DNA of 64,000 nt from DUPU01 sp050952465. GTDB lineage: Bacteria; Bacillota; Dehalobacteriia; Dehalobacteriales; Dehalobacteriaceae. This document shows positions 25,311 through 34,902 of the stretch, piece by piece. Both the position numbers and the translations under genes were made by a program. Below the pieces are notes generated by a model, which was not told where the DNA came from, ran no database searches, and saw only the letters and a list, made by a program, of their open reading frames with translations. Positions within the stretch are counted from its first letter, which is position 1; the number at the start of each line of letters is the position of its first letter. The DNA is taken from contig JBMNKZ010000002.1 in the NCBI GenBank assembly GCA_050952465.1, forward strand, positions 124,001 to 188,000, in the 5' to 3' direction.

Positions 25311-27464
25311 CTATTCCTCCTCGTTTTCTCTTAATCTCTCTTCCAGCCGGGTATTTCTTTTGGTAATTTTATTGTTTTTTACTGCCATGGCTACAGCCTT
25401 CTTGGTCCCGACCAGGACAAATATTTTTTTCGCCCTGGTGACGCAAGTGTAAAGTAAGTTCCTTTGTAGCATCATAAAATGCTGGGTAGTAAAAGGGGAA
25501 ACTACCACCTGATACTCACTGCCCTGACTTTTATGTACTGTGGTGGCATAAGCCAGCACTACCTCATCCAGCTCAGTAACATCATAAGGAATAGAATTTC
25601 CATCAAAATTTATGACTAGAGTACGCTCCTCCGGATCTATCTGGCTGATGCTTCCGATATCTCCGTTAAATACATTCTTGTCATAATTGTTTTTGATTTG
25701 CATCACCTTGTCCCCCAGGCGGTAATCACACCCGCCGTATTTCAGGGAAACCTTCCCGGGATTTAAAGCATCCTGCAAAACAGCATTGAGATTTGCAGCT
25801 CCCGTTTCTCCCCGGTGCATGGGGCAAAGCACTTGTATATCCTGGATGGGGTGTACCTTGTAGTAAGCGGGAAGCCTTTTAGTACAAAGTTCCCGGATTA
25901 CCTGAACCACCTGGGCCGGCTCCTCCTCTTCAATAAAGAAGAAATCACTTTTTCGCCCGCCTTTAAGACTGGGAAATTCCCCCTGATTTATCCGATGGGC
26001 ATTAGTAATAATATTACTCCCCTGAGCCTGACGAAAGATTCTTGAGAGCTTGATCACATTCACCACGCCGGAATCGATAATATCCTTGAGGACATTACCG
26101 GCCCCTACGGAAGGGAGTTGATCCACATCTCCCACCAAAATCACCACAGTTTCATGGGATACAGCTTTCATAAGATTATACATCAGGATTATATCTACCA
26201 TGGAAGTTTCATCAACGATTAAAACATCACACTCTAAAGGATGATCCTCATTCCTCTTATAACCCTCGGGAGGTTTGTATTCTAATAGCCGGTGAATCGT
26301 CTTGGCTTCCATCCCGGTGGTTTCACTCAGTCTTTTGGCTGCCCTTCCTGTGGGTGCAGCCAAAAATACCGTCGCCCCTACTTGATGAAAGAAATTAATC
26401 ATACCTAAGGTAGTGGTAGTTTTCCCGGTGCCGGGTCCCCCGGTTAAAACCATAAATTTAGAAGCGGCTGCTGATTTTATGGCTTCCTTTTGCACCTGAT
26501 CATAGCTGATTTTGTGCCGGTGTTCAATTTCTTTAATAATATTTTCTATTTTTTCCGAATCAGTTTGCTGTAAGCTATTCTTAGCAGAAACTATTTCCTT
26601 AATCCGTTTGGCTGTACCTACCTCACTATAATAAAAAGGCGGTAGAAAAATAGCGTCCTCGGTATCAGCAATCACTAACTTTTCTACTATCAACCGGTCA
26701 AGAGCAGAATAAATCACATCTTTTTCGATTTCCAGCATCTTTTCCGTTTCCGTCACCAGCTCTTCCCGGGGTACATAGCAATGACCCTCATTGGATAGTT
26801 GGTTTAAAACATAAACAATACCCGAGCGGCAGCGTTCCGGGGAATTTTTATCAAAGCCCATCTGTCCGGCAATTTTATCCGCCGTTTTAAATCCGATGCC
26901 CCAAATATCATCCGCCAAGCGATAAGGGTTTTCCTGAACAATATTAATACTTTCATTTCCATAAGTCTTAAAAATCTTCACGGCATAGGCAGTGGAAACC
27001 CCCTTACCCTGGAGAAAAAGCATTACATTCTTGATCTCTTTTTGCTCCTGCCAGGCTTTTTTGATCATCTCAATCCGTTTTTCGCCAATACCCTCCACCT
27101 GAATCAGGCGGTCAATCTCTTCTTCCAACACCCGAAGGGTGTCCTCTTTAAAGTGTTGGACGATTCTTTTGGCATACACCGGCCCAATCCCCTTAATTAA
27201 ACCGCTCCCTAGATACTTTTCTATTCCTGCCACAGTGGCCGGCATGGTTTCTCGGTAATCCACCACCGCAAATTGCCTGCCGAATTTACTGTTCATTTTC
27301 CACTCGCCTTTTAAGCGGATCACGGCACCAACATTTACGGCGGCAAGATTCCCTACCACGGTAACTAAATCAAGATAACCCTTAGATTTGATTTTTAGCA
27401 CGGAAAAACCGTTCTCTTCATTTTGATATGTAATTCGTTCTACCACACCACTTAAGTATTCCAT
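25311..27464 (-). CDS. recD2: ATP-dependent 5'-3' DNA helicase RecD2
   Basis: A 717-residue SF1B helicase, the RecD type found outside RecBCD. The N-terminal region has an OB-like start (SGVVERITYQNEENGFSVLK) and helix-hairpin-helix repeats (GSGLIKGIGPVYAKRIV, VEGIGEKRIEMI). Walker A is GGPGTGKTTTTLGM near residue 343 and Walker B is VLIVDETSMVD near 420. The C-terminal motor has YATTVHKSQGSEYQ and LYTCVTRAKK. Length is normal. It lies between hypE and mobB on the same strand, but its role is in DNA repair and replication and unrelated to hydrogenase. Confidence 0.92.
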   Translation of the reverse strand: MEYLSGVVERITYQNEENGFSVLKIKSKGYLDLVTVVGNLAAVNVGAVIRLKGEWKMNSKFGRQFAVVDYRETMPATVAGIEKYLGSGLIKGIGPVYAKRIVQHFKEDTLRVLEEEIDRLIQVEGIGEKRIEMIKKAWQEQKEIKNVMLFLQGKGVSTAYAVKIFKTYGNESINIVQENPYRLADDIWGIGFKTADKIAGQMGFDKNSPERCRSGIVYVLNQLSNEGHCYVPREELVTETEKMLEIEKDVIYSALDRLIVEKLVIADTEDAIFLPPFYYSEVGTAKRIKEIVSAKNSLQQTDSEKIENIIKEIEHRHKISYDQVQKEAIKSAAASKFMVLTGGPGTGKTTTTLGMINFFHQVGATVFLAAPTGRAAKRLSETTGMEAKTIHRLLEYKPPEGYKRNEDHPLECDVLIVDETSMVDIILMYNLMKAVSHETVVILVGDVDQLPSVGAGNVLKDIIDSGVVNVIKLSRIFRQAQGSNIITNAHRINQGEFPSLKGGRKSDFFFIEEEEPAQVVQVIRELCTKRLPAYYKVHPIQDIQVLCPMHRGETGAANLNAVLQDALNPGKVSLKYGGCDYRLGDKVMQIKNNYDKNVFNGDIGSISQIDPEERTLVINFDGNSIPYDVTELDEVVLAYATTVHKSQGSEYQVVVSPFTTQHFMMLQRNLLYTCVTRAKKIFVLVGTKKAVAMAVKNNKITKRNTRLEERLRENEEE

Positions 27465-27589
27465 CTAAAATCCTACCTATTTAAGATAACCTATCTCTAT
27501 CATAACATTATTTACTATTAATGGGGATAGTCCTTTTTGATTTCCAGACTTTCCGGAACTGTCACGGAACGTTCCTACAAGAACTATTT

Positions 27590-28579
27590 TTAGCAGATGC
27601 GAGGCAGTCCTTCTCCCTGAAGAATATCTAATATTCTTTTCCCACCTATGGAGGTTTCTAAGGTGACCATCCCAGTACCCTTTTCTTTAACCTCAGCAAT
27701 AACAGCGGCCTTTTTTCCGTATTTGCTTCCCTGGATAATTTCTAATGCCCGATCCTGTTCCTCTTTGGGAACTACAGAAACCATTTTCCCTTCATTCCCC
27801 ATATATAAAGGATCTAACCCTAAAACCTCACAAAAGCTTTTTACCTCCCGGGATAAAGGAATTTTATCCTCATGCAAGACAATTTCCACATTTGACGCAT
27901 CAGCAATTTCATTAAGAATTGTGGCCAGTCCCCCCCTGGTCACATCTCGCATCGCCCGAACGGTGACCCCGGCACTTAATAAGTTTTCCACCATCTGGTT
28001 TAACGGAGCGCAATCACTTTGAATATTATTTTCAATATTCATGCGCCGGGATAAAATGCAGGAATGATGTTCTCCTAACGTACCACTGAGAATTACGACA
28101 TCCCCCGGTTCCACCTTTGAAGCACTGATCTCCCTGCCAGGGGGGAGAAAACCCACGCCGGATGTATTAATGTACAATCCTCCCTGTCCTTGAATCACCT
28201 TGGTGTCTCCTGCCACAATATTTACCCCTGCTTCCGAACAGGTAGTTTTCATAGACTGAACAACCGCCTCAAGTGCGGAATAATCCAGCCCCTCTTCGAT
28301 GATAAAACCGGCTGTAAGATATTTAGGCATTGCTCCCATCATTAAAAGATCATTAACCGTACCGCATACTGCCAGTTTCCCAATATCCCCTCCAGGAAAA
28401 AACAGTGGAGTAACAACAAAAGAATCCGTAGTAAAGGCAATCCGGAATACTGGGACATCTAATACTGCCCCGTCTTCCATCCGATCTAAAATAGGATTAG
28501 AAAAATGTTTGGCAAAAACTTCATCAATTAAGTCTTTAGTGGACTGTCCGCCGCTGCCATAAGATAAACTAATTTTCAT
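27590..28579 (-). CDS. hypE: Hydrogenase maturation protein HypE
   Basis: A 329-residue enzyme of the PurM/ThiL fold that converts the carbamoyl group on its C-terminal cysteine to thiocyanate, the source of the cyanide ligands of the [NiFe] site. The C-terminus is PRIC, with the required terminal Cys. The N-terminal SYGSGGQSTKDLI and the ATP-site segments DTKVIQGQGG and VRAMRDVTRGGLATILNEIA are typical. The start at 28579 overlaps the hypD stop codon (ATGA); the longer frame to 28648 would overlap hypD by 70 bases. Last gene of the ech-hyp locus. Confidence 0.93.
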   Translation of the reverse strand: MKISLSYGSGGQSTKDLIDEVFAKHFSNPILDRMEDGAVLDVPVFRIAFTTDSFVVTPLFFPGGDIGKLAVCGTVNDLLMMGAMPKYLTAGFIIEEGLDYSALEAVVQSMKTTCSEAGVNIVAGDTKVIQGQGGLYINTSGVGFLPPGREISASKVEPGDVVILSGTLGEHHSCILSRRMNIENNIQSDCAPLNQMVENLLSAGVTVRAMRDVTRGGLATILNEIADASNVEIVLHEDKIPLSREVKSFCEVLGLDPLYMGNEGKMVSVVPKEEQDRALEIIQGSKYGKKAAVIAEVKEKGTGMVTLETSIGGKRILDILQGEGLPRIC

Positions 28580-29676
28580 CCTTCTTTGCCCACCTCCTGC
28601 TGCCAATTTTTCTTTTTCTTTAGCATATGCTGGGCCCAAATTCCGCAAGTACCTTCTGTAGAAACCATACAGGGGCCTTGGGGATTATTCGGAGTGCACG
28701 CCGTACCAAAAAGCAAACACTGATCCGGAGTAATACTTCCTGTGATGATACTCCCACACCGGCACCGACTATCTTCCTCCAAAGTACTCATACCCTCAAA
28801 ACCTAAATCAAACTCTTGATATTGCTCCCTTAGCTTTAATCCTGACCCGGGAATTTTACCCAAACCCCGCCAGTGAGCCTCGACCGGGGAAAAAAACCTC
28901 TCCATTAGTTTCTGGGCCTGCACATTTCCTTCCGGTTTTACGACCTCCCGGTAAAGGTTATGAATCTCCCCCCGTTGGGTTTCGATTTGACGCACTAAAT
29001 CATAAATTGCCGCCAAGATATGCTCGGCACTAAAACCGGCAATAGCACAAGGTTTTTGATATTGATGCACCAGATCCTGGTAAATATTTTCCCCCATCAC
29101 AACACTAACATGCCCTGGGCAAAGAAAACCGTCTATAGAACGATTCCCTTTTTCATTTTGACAAATCCATGCCATCGCCGGAGCAATAGTCTTAAGTGCT
29201 GTTAAAAATTTAATGTTTTTTATACCCCGGTTTTCCATCTCTTCTAAAAGAAGGGCGTAAAGAGGTACTGTGGTTTCAAAACCCACTGCGCCGATAATAA
29301 AGGTCTTTTGAGGCATGGCAGCCGCTTTTTCCAACACTTCCAACGGGGAATAAATCATTTCCACCTGAGCCCCCGCTGCTTTCCCATCTTTTAAAGTAAT
29401 ATTCGCCTTCGTTCCCGGGACTCTCATCATATCTCCATAAGTGCAAAAGACAAAGTCCGGTTGACAGGCATAATCTACCGCCTGGTCGATAAAATTTGCC
29501 GGAGTGACACAAACAGGGCAACCCGGGCCGGAAATTAAACGGATTTTGGGAGATATAAGACTATTAATCCCATGCTTAAAAATACTTCCCGTATGGGTAC
29601 CGCAGACTTCCATCAATTTTACCTGGGGGCCTTGATAGTTTTTTAAATAATTAATAATATCTTTAATGTTAATCAC
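28576..29676 (-). CDS. hypD: Hydrogenase maturation protein HypD
   Basis: A 366-residue [4Fe-4S] protein that forms with HypC the scaffold on which the Fe(CN)2CO unit is built. Conserved segments: MEVCGTHTGSIFKHGI, SGPGCPVCVTP, GFETTVPLYALLLEEM and, at the C-terminus, the cluster ligands in CRCGSIITG and CTPNNPQGPC with GTCGIW. I place the start at GTG 29676, with GGAGAAGGG five bases upstream. A frame that extends to a TTG at 29727 has no ribosome binding site. It overlaps hypE by four bases. Confidence 0.92.
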   Translation of the reverse strand: MINIKDIINYLKNYQGPQVKLMEVCGTHTGSIFKHGINSLISPKIRLISGPGCPVCVTPANFIDQAVDYACQPDFVFCTYGDMMRVPGTKANITLKDGKAAGAQVEMIYSPLEVLEKAAAMPQKTFIIGAVGFETTVPLYALLLEEMENRGIKNIKFLTALKTIAPAMAWICQNEKGNRSIDGFLCPGHVSVVMGENIYQDLVHQYQKPCAIAGFSAEHILAAIYDLVRQIETQRGEIHNLYREVVKPEGNVQAQKLMERFFSPVEAHWRGLGKIPGSGLKLREQYQEFDLGFEGMSTLEEDSRCRCGSIITGSITPDQCLLFGTACTPNNPQGPCMVSTEGTCGIWAQHMLKKKKNWQQEVGKEG

Positions 29677-29783
29677 AAAAACCCTTCTCCACTGTATATT
29701 CGATATATTCGATATTGGTATTTCCAATTTAACTTTTTAACTTAGCGGTTCATTAAACCAAAAAAATTATTATACCAAAAAAC

Positions 29784-30032
29784 CTATCTTCCATTGTAAT
29801 TAATCATGAATTCACGATGAAAGGCTTCTTCCAGGTCCCGGAATAATTGGGCCTGAGACTCACCATATTCCTTATCCACTACCTGTACCGCATAACCGGC
29901 ATGGACTAAACAATAGTCCCCCACCTTTACTTCAACCAAACTAATATTTACCGGAATCACATTGCCATTAAAATCCACCTTGGCCATGTTCTCTTTTATT
30001 TCCATCACCTTGCCGGGAACAGCAACACACAT
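29784..30032 (-). CDS. hypC: Hydrogenase maturation chaperone HypC
   Basis: An 82-residue HypC/HybG chaperone that binds HypD and carries the iron centre to the large subunit. The chosen start gives the required N-terminus Met-Cys (MCVAVPGKVMEI), in which Cys2 is the iron-binding residue; the longer frame to 30044 would bury that cysteine. The OB-fold segments VDFNGNVIPVNISLVEVKVG and YCLVHAGYAVQVVD follow. It begins six bases after the hypF stop codon. Confidence 0.93.
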   Translation of the reverse strand: MCVAVPGKVMEIKENMAKVDFNGNVIPVNISLVEVKVGDYCLVHAGYAVQVVDKEYGESQAQLFRDLEEAFHREFMINYNGR

Positions 30033-30037
30033 TCTTC

Positions 30038-32365
30038 TCACCACTGCTTCCTATTTTTATTAAGACCGATAAAAGCCTGCCCCAAACTGATCCCTCCATC
30101 ATTAGGCGGCACCAGGGTATTATAAAAGACAAGAAAATTTCTTTCTTTTAAATATGTCACTAAGCCATGAAAAAGGATACTATTTTGGAATACCCCTCCG
30201 CTTAAGGCCACTTTGTTAATACCATATCTTGCCCGAAGTTCCAGACAAACTTCTCCGGTGGATTCAATAATTGTCTGGTGAAACCTATAAGAAATTTCCT
30301 GGATATCCCGGCCAGCTGCTTTTTCGGCTAAAATTCCGTTAATACAGGGAGAGTAATTGATAATTAATTTTCCCTTCTCATCTTCTATTTGAAAAGGGAA
30401 GGCCTGTTTTGTTGAATTCGGAAATTGACTTTGATAATCAAAAGCTTTCCTCTCCAATTCAATGGCACATTGCCCCTCATAATCTGCCTGATGCCTAATG
30501 CCCAGAATGGAACTTACTGCATCAAAAATCCTGCCCATACTGGACGACTCAATGGTATTAATTCCATTATTTAAAGCCGCTTTGATTACCGGCCAACGCG
30601 GATCATCAATTAAAGACTCGGCCCCGGCTTGATACAAATAACAGCAGGCCGACTTCCAGGCCTCTTTCACAGAGCTGTCCCCCCCTAAAAGGGAAACATA
30701 TTTTAGGTGTCCGACCCGGAAAAAATCTTGGGGGGAACAAATCAAAAACTCCCCGCCCCACATTTTATGGTCTGTACCATAACCTGTCCCATCAAAAGAA
30801 ATACCAATGACTTGGTCAAAAATCTGTTTTTCTGCCAGCACTGAAGCAATATGAGCATAATGGTGCTGCACACGCACCGGTTGCCCTGACAACCCTTTGG
30901 CATATTTTGTAGTTAGATAATTCGGGTGTAGATCACAACAAATTAACTCCGGTTGAATTTTTAAAAGTCTACCCAAGCGCTTAATATTTTCTTGGAAGCT
31001 AAGAAATGCATCCTGTTCCTCCAGGTCTCCCATATACTCACTGAGATAGGCAAAGGGCCCTTTGGTTAAACAAAAGGTGTTTTTCAACTGTCCGCCTAGG
31101 GCAAGTACCTGAGGTGACTTTCCCTTGGCGAAATCACTCCCCAAATTTATGGGAAGAGGAGCATAACCTCTGGCCCGGCGCACAAATTGCATCTCATTCC
31201 CCAGAGACTTGACCACGGAGTCTTCTACTCTCACCTTTATCTCGCGATTATGAGATAAAACTCCTTTTAACCGATGATCCGAAATAGCCATTATTTCTCC
31301 TTCATCCTTAATAATCGGACGTTCAGAAATATTTGCACTGGTCATCACCAAAGGACCGGTTTTATTTAATAGAAGATAATGTAAAGGAGTATAAGGTAAA
31401 AACACCCCTAGATACTGGCTGTTTCCATAAACCTCAGGAGAAATCTCAGAAATTTCTCCTCTTCGTTTCCTTAAGGTTTGTTTTCTTAAAAGTAAAACTA
31501 TGGGCCTTTCTCGGGATGAAAGGATTTTTTCTTCATGGGGGGAAACATGACAATATTCTTTGATATCATCAATTTCTTGAAACATCAGGGCAAAGGGTTT
31601 TGCCTCCCTGCCTTTTAATTTCCGAAGTGCCAGCACAGTTTCTCCCCGAAAAGGAGTGCCGGCAAAATGATATCCTCCAATCCCTTTTATTGCAATAATT
31701 TCCCCTTGGTTTAACAAGCTAATGGCCTGATCTACCGCCTGGTTACCCCGGGAAGATAAACAATATCCCCTGGTACATTTCCCAAAAAACGCAGGTTCAG
31801 GGCCACAATGGTGGCAGGAAATAGTCTGGGCGTGATGTCTTCTATATGCTATCTGATAATACTGCTTTTCGCAGAATGGACACATGGGAAATTCCTTCAT
31901 GGCGGTATGGGGCCGATCATAGGGAATTTCATCGATAATACTATAGCGGGGGCCACATTGCGTACAACTAATCATGGGATGAAGGAAGCGAGGATCCGTG
32001 GGATCAAAAAGTTCTTGGCGGCAATGATCACAAATAGCCAAGTCGGGAGGAAGAAAGACATAATCTTGATTTAAGTCGCGGCTACTCCCAATCTGAAAGG
32101 AGTCAAAACCCTCCTCAAGATCCGGGTATACCTTGGTTTCTATATTAATAATTTCCGCCGGGCCCGGTTTTTTCTCCCGGATATCTTTAATAAAGCTTTC
32201 TACCACACCTTCATCCCCGGACACCCTCACGTGGACACAACCACCCTCATTACGCACCCAGCCCTTTAAGCTATGAAAAGAAGCAAGGCGTGATATAAAG
32301 GGCCGAAACCCCACGCCTTGCACAACTCCCCAGATTTTGATATCTGTTGTGACCATAAACACCAT
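30038..32365 (-). CDS. hypF: Carbamoyltransferase HypF
   Basis: A 775-residue protein that makes the carbamoyl-adenylate used to load HypE. Domains in order: acylphosphatase (about 1-90, GVVQGVGFRPFISRLA), two zinc-finger-like CxxC sets (CDHC...CTQC and CPFC...CHHC, about 110-185), a YrdC-like domain (about 200-390, IKGIGGYHFAGT) and a Kae1-like C-terminal domain (QHHYAHIASVLAE and GVFQNSILF). Length is normal. An alternative ATG at 32356 is three codons downstream; neither start has a strong ribosome binding site. It lies four bases after hypB. Confidence 0.93.
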   Translation of the reverse strand: MVFMVTTDIKIWGVVQGVGFRPFISRLASFHSLKGWVRNEGGCVHVRVSGDEGVVESFIKDIREKKPGPAEIINIETKVYPDLEEGFDSFQIGSSRDLNQDYVFLPPDLAICDHCRQELFDPTDPRFLHPMISCTQCGPRYSIIDEIPYDRPHTAMKEFPMCPFCEKQYYQIAYRRHHAQTISCHHCGPEPAFFGKCTRGYCLSSRGNQAVDQAISLLNQGEIIAIKGIGGYHFAGTPFRGETVLALRKLKGREAKPFALMFQEIDDIKEYCHVSPHEEKILSSRERPIVLLLRKQTLRKRRGEISEISPEVYGNSQYLGVFLPYTPLHYLLLNKTGPLVMTSANISERPIIKDEGEIMAISDHRLKGVLSHNREIKVRVEDSVVKSLGNEMQFVRRARGYAPLPINLGSDFAKGKSPQVLALGGQLKNTFCLTKGPFAYLSEYMGDLEEQDAFLSFQENIKRLGRLLKIQPELICCDLHPNYLTTKYAKGLSGQPVRVQHHYAHIASVLAEKQIFDQVIGISFDGTGYGTDHKMWGGEFLICSPQDFFRVGHLKYVSLLGGDSSVKEAWKSACCYLYQAGAESLIDDPRWPVIKAALNNGINTIESSSMGRIFDAVSSILGIRHQADYEGQCAIELERKAFDYQSQFPNSTKQAFPFQIEDEKGKLIINYSPCINGILAEKAAGRDIQEISYRFHQTIIESTGEVCLELRARYGINKVALSGGVFQNSILFHGLVTYLKERNFLVFYNTLVPPNDGGISLGQAFIGLNKNRKQW

Positions 32366-32369
32366 CTCT

Positions 32370-33026
32370 TCACACTATTTTCGAGACCTCTTTCAACCAC
32401 TGGGTAACTTCTCTAAATCCTTCTCCCGTTTTCCCGGAGACTGGAAAAATCGGTGCCTTCTTATTTAAAGCTCTTAAACCCTGGGTAAAGAACTCTTCAT
32501 CAAAGTCCAAGTAAGGTTTTAAATCTACCTTATTCAAAATAACCCCATCTGCCTTTTCAAAGATCAAGGGGTATTTATAAGGTTTGTCACTGCCTTCCGT
32601 CACGGAACAAATTAACAGTTTGATATGCTCCCCAATTTGAAATTCTGCCGGGCAAACCATATTACCAATGTTTTCAATAAATAGGATGCCGCCAACCTTT
32701 AATTCCATTTTCATTAAAGCCGAGGAAACAGCTACGGCATCAAGATGGCAAGCCCCATTGGTGTTAATTTGGAAAGCATCAACCCCGATTTTTTTTAAAG
32801 TCTGGGTATCAAGGTCGGACTCAATATCACCTTCCAGAACATAAAACCTTTCTTCCGGAAGATTTTTTATTATTTGAATAATAGAAGAGGTCTTCCCCGT
32901 TCCCGGGCTGCCCATGACATTAATGGCAAAAATCCCTTTTTCATTTAATTGCTGGTTTGTGATCCTAGCAATCCGGTCATTTTCCTGATAAATATCTTGC
33001 TTTATTGTAACTTCTTTAATATCCAT
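32370..33026 (-). CDS. hypB: Hydrogenase nickel-insertion GTPase HypB
   Basis: A 218-residue SIMIBI-class GTPase that, with HypA, delivers nickel to the large subunit. The P-loop is GSPGTGKTSSI near residue 40. The interface metal site Cys-His is in NTNGACHLDAV, and the guanine-specificity NKVD appears in VILNKVDLKPY. There is no His-rich N-terminal tail and no N-terminal CxxCGC motif, so it is the short form without nickel storage. The start at 33026 follows a GGGGT site; a frame extending to 33044 adds six residues without support. Confidence 0.92.
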   Translation of the reverse strand: MDIKEVTIKQDIYQENDRIARITNQQLNEKGIFAINVMGSPGTGKTSSIIQIIKNLPEERFYVLEGDIESDLDTQTLKKIGVDAFQINTNGACHLDAVAVSSALMKMELKVGGILFIENIGNMVCPAEFQIGEHIKLLICSVTEGSDKPYKYPLIFEKADGVILNKVDLKPYLDFDEEFFTQGLRALNKKAPIFPVSGKTGEGFREVTQWLKEVSKIV

Positions 33027-33121
33027 TAAACTACCCCAATCCAATGATTTGAATACCGCTACACCACGGGGATTTTAATCCGCCCCCATGGTTCCGCTTT
33101 CCCAGTTTTTTCGTTGTAATA

Positions 33122-33469
33122 TTAGTCTGTTGCAATTTCGATCCCGTCAATGTAGAACTCTTTGCCAATTTCTGTAGGAACCCCTTGTTGGCCGCACTTG
33201 GGACAATCAAAAGAGAATCTGGCCCGCAAATAGTGTTCCTGGCAGTTCTCACACCAAAACTGAGTTTTCACATGCTTAATTTCCAACTGGGCTGCTTCTG
33301 CTAAGGTACCTCGGGCGATAATTTCAAAATACATCGTAATAGAATCTCCGATAAAACCGGAAAGCTCTCCTACTACCAATGAAATTTTGGTAATCTTTTT
33401 TGCCTTATTCTCCCTTGCTGCCTCTTCGGCAATTTTAATTATTTGCTGCGTTATCGAATACTCGTGCAT
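33122..33469 (-). CDS. hypA: Hydrogenase nickel metallochaperone HypA
   Basis: A 115-residue nickel chaperone. It begins MHEYSITQQII, where His2 is the nickel-binding residue, and has the C-terminal structural zinc site in CENC and CPKC. Length is normal. Its start lies 35 bases inside the end of the echF frame, and it is separated from hypB by a 95-bp gap that holds only short inverted repeats. Works with HypB on the EchE subunit. Confidence 0.92.
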   Translation of the reverse strand: MHEYSITQQIIKIAEEAARENKAKKITKISLVVGELSGFIGDSITMYFEIIARGTLAEAAQLEIKHVKTQFWCENCQEHYLRARFSFDCPKCGQQGVPTEIGKEFYIDGIEIATD

Positions 33470-33800
33470 CTACATACTCTTCTCTCACCTTCATACATGC
33501 CGGTGTGGTATATCCATTATTCATAAGCAAAACCTTTTTCGGACAAGTATCTACACAAACGTTGCAATTTACGCAGGAAAATGGATCAATCGTCCATCGT
33601 TTTTCCCCTTTGTTAATCTCAATTGCCCCTGAAGGGCATTTTCTTTGGCATAAGCCGCAAAAGATACACCCTTCTACCATAATCGATATCTTACCGCGGG
33701 TATGGGGGAAACTTGCTCGTTTCTCCACAGGGTAAACCCTGGTAGCAGGTTTACCCACTAAATTGTTAACAATCGTCCTAGTCATTTTCAAAAATGCCAT
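33435..33800 (-). CDS. echF: Ech-type hydrogenase ferredoxin-like subunit EchF
   Basis: A 121-residue NuoI/HycF-like subunit with two [4Fe-4S] motifs, CIFCGLCQRKCP (about residues 43-54) and CVNCNVCVDTCP (about 77-88). It connects soluble ferredoxin to the small subunit of the membrane-bound [NiFe] hydrogenase. The fold starts with NNLVGKPATRVYPVEKR, as in NuoI-type subunits. It follows echE by six bases and its 3' end overlaps hypA by 35 bases. Confidence 0.88.
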   Translation of the reverse strand: MAFLKMTRTIVNNLVGKPATRVYPVEKRASFPHTRGKISIMVEGCIFCGLCQRKCPSGAIEINKGEKRWTIDPFSCVNCNVCVDTCPKKVLLMNNGYTTPACMKVREEYVDARVFDNAANN

Positions 33801-33806
33801 TTTTCA

Positions 33807-34886
33807 TCACCTCTCCGTACAACTTATACATGGATCAATCGTTAAAATTAAAAGAGGTACATCAGCAAAATCACAACCTTGAAGCATCTTTAAAAGAGGC
33901 GGGATATTGGCAAAGGTTGGCGTTCTCACCCTCACCCGGTCTAATAATTTAGTGCCATTACCTTTGACATAGTAAACAACTTCCCCCCTAGGCTGTTCTA
34001 AACGAGAAAACGCCTCGCCCTTGGGGTTTCCCGTTACCTTCTGCCCAATTGGCCCGCTAGGAATTTTCTCAATAATTTGCCGGATCAAATCTATGGATTG
34101 GTGCACCTCCCTACACCTAACCATCATGCGAGCGTATCCATCCCCGTCTTCTTCCACAACGGGGGCAAAATCTAAATTTCCATAGGCGGCATAGCCTTGC
34201 ATCCTCATATCCTGAGCCACACCGCTCCCCCGGTACATGGGCCCCACCGCACCTAATTTATAGGCATCGTCTTTTGTCAAAACGCCCAAGCCTTTCGTTC
34301 TCTTTTGGACAGAATAATCTTTTTCAAAAACGCTGGTTAACTCTGTGATTTCCTTTTCTAAATCTGCCATTACATGAAGAATGCGTTTCAGTACATCTTT
34401 TTCCACATCTTTTTTTACCCCGCCGATACAGCAGGAACCCAAAATCACCCGGCCGCCGGTAGTCTCTTCCATGATATCCAGTACCTTTTCCCTAATGCGC
34501 CACGACTGCATAAAGAGACTTTCAAATCCAAAGGCGTCTGCCAGTAATCCTAACCACAATAAGTGACTATGCATCCGAGAAAGCTCCGACCAAAAACTTC
34601 TTAAGTATAAGGCCCGCTCCGGCACAGTCAGCTTCATCATATCCTCAATACATTGGCAATACCCTAGGCCGTGCATAAAGCTGCAAATACCGCACACTCT
34701 CTCAACTATATTAGTCATTTGATGAAAATCTCTCTTAGTTACCAGCATCTCCAGGCCCCGATGCACAAAACCGATGGAGGGTATCGCCTCCACGACTTTT
34801 TCATCTTCTAAAACTAAGTCCAGGTGAATGGGCTCTGGCAAAACCGGATGCTGAGGACCAAAAGGAATTATTGTTCTCTCTGACAT
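33807..34886 (-). CDS. echE: Group 4 [NiFe] hydrogenase large subunit EchE
   Basis: A 359-residue catalytic subunit related to NuoD. Nickel-iron ligands are RVCGICSFMHG near residue 65 and DPCISCTER at the very end. The protein stops at that motif with no C-terminal peptide, unlike most [NiFe] large subunits, which are cut by a protease after metal insertion. The C-terminal segment before it is typical (RVRVRTPTFANIPPLLKML). The start at 34886 has GGAAGG ten bases upstream; an ATG three codons earlier is too close to that site. It makes H2 from protons with reduced ferredoxin, or the reverse. Confidence 0.92.
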   Translation of the reverse strand: MSERTIIPFGPQHPVLPEPIHLDLVLEDEKVVEAIPSIGFVHRGLEMLVTKRDFHQMTNIVERVCGICSFMHGLGYCQCIEDMMKLTVPERALYLRSFWSELSRMHSHLLWLGLLADAFGFESLFMQSWRIREKVLDIMEETTGGRVILGSCCIGGVKKDVEKDVLKRILHVMADLEKEITELTSVFEKDYSVQKRTKGLGVLTKDDAYKLGAVGPMYRGSGVAQDMRMQGYAAYGNLDFAPVVEEDGDGYARMMVRCREVHQSIDLIRQIIEKIPSGPIGQKVTGNPKGEAFSRLEQPRGEVVYYVKGNGTKLLDRVRVRTPTFANIPPLLKMLQGCDFADVPLLILTIDPCISCTER

Positions 34887-34902
34887 TGATTTCATTCCTT
34901 CC

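Noticed and set aside
27540..27589. Palindrome GGAACGTTCC past hypE as a terminator of the ech-hyp operon
   Set aside because: The stem is short and no T-run follows on the minus strand, so readthrough to recD2 cannot be excluded.
33027..33121. A TTCAAATC stretch between hypA and hypB that looks like a tRNA T-arm
   Set aside because: No acceptor stem or anticodon arm can be formed around it; only short inverted repeats are present.
33031..33252. A 73-codon minus-strand frame across the hypA end and the hypA-hypB gap
   Set aside because: It overlaps hypA in another frame, has no start signal and no recognisable features.
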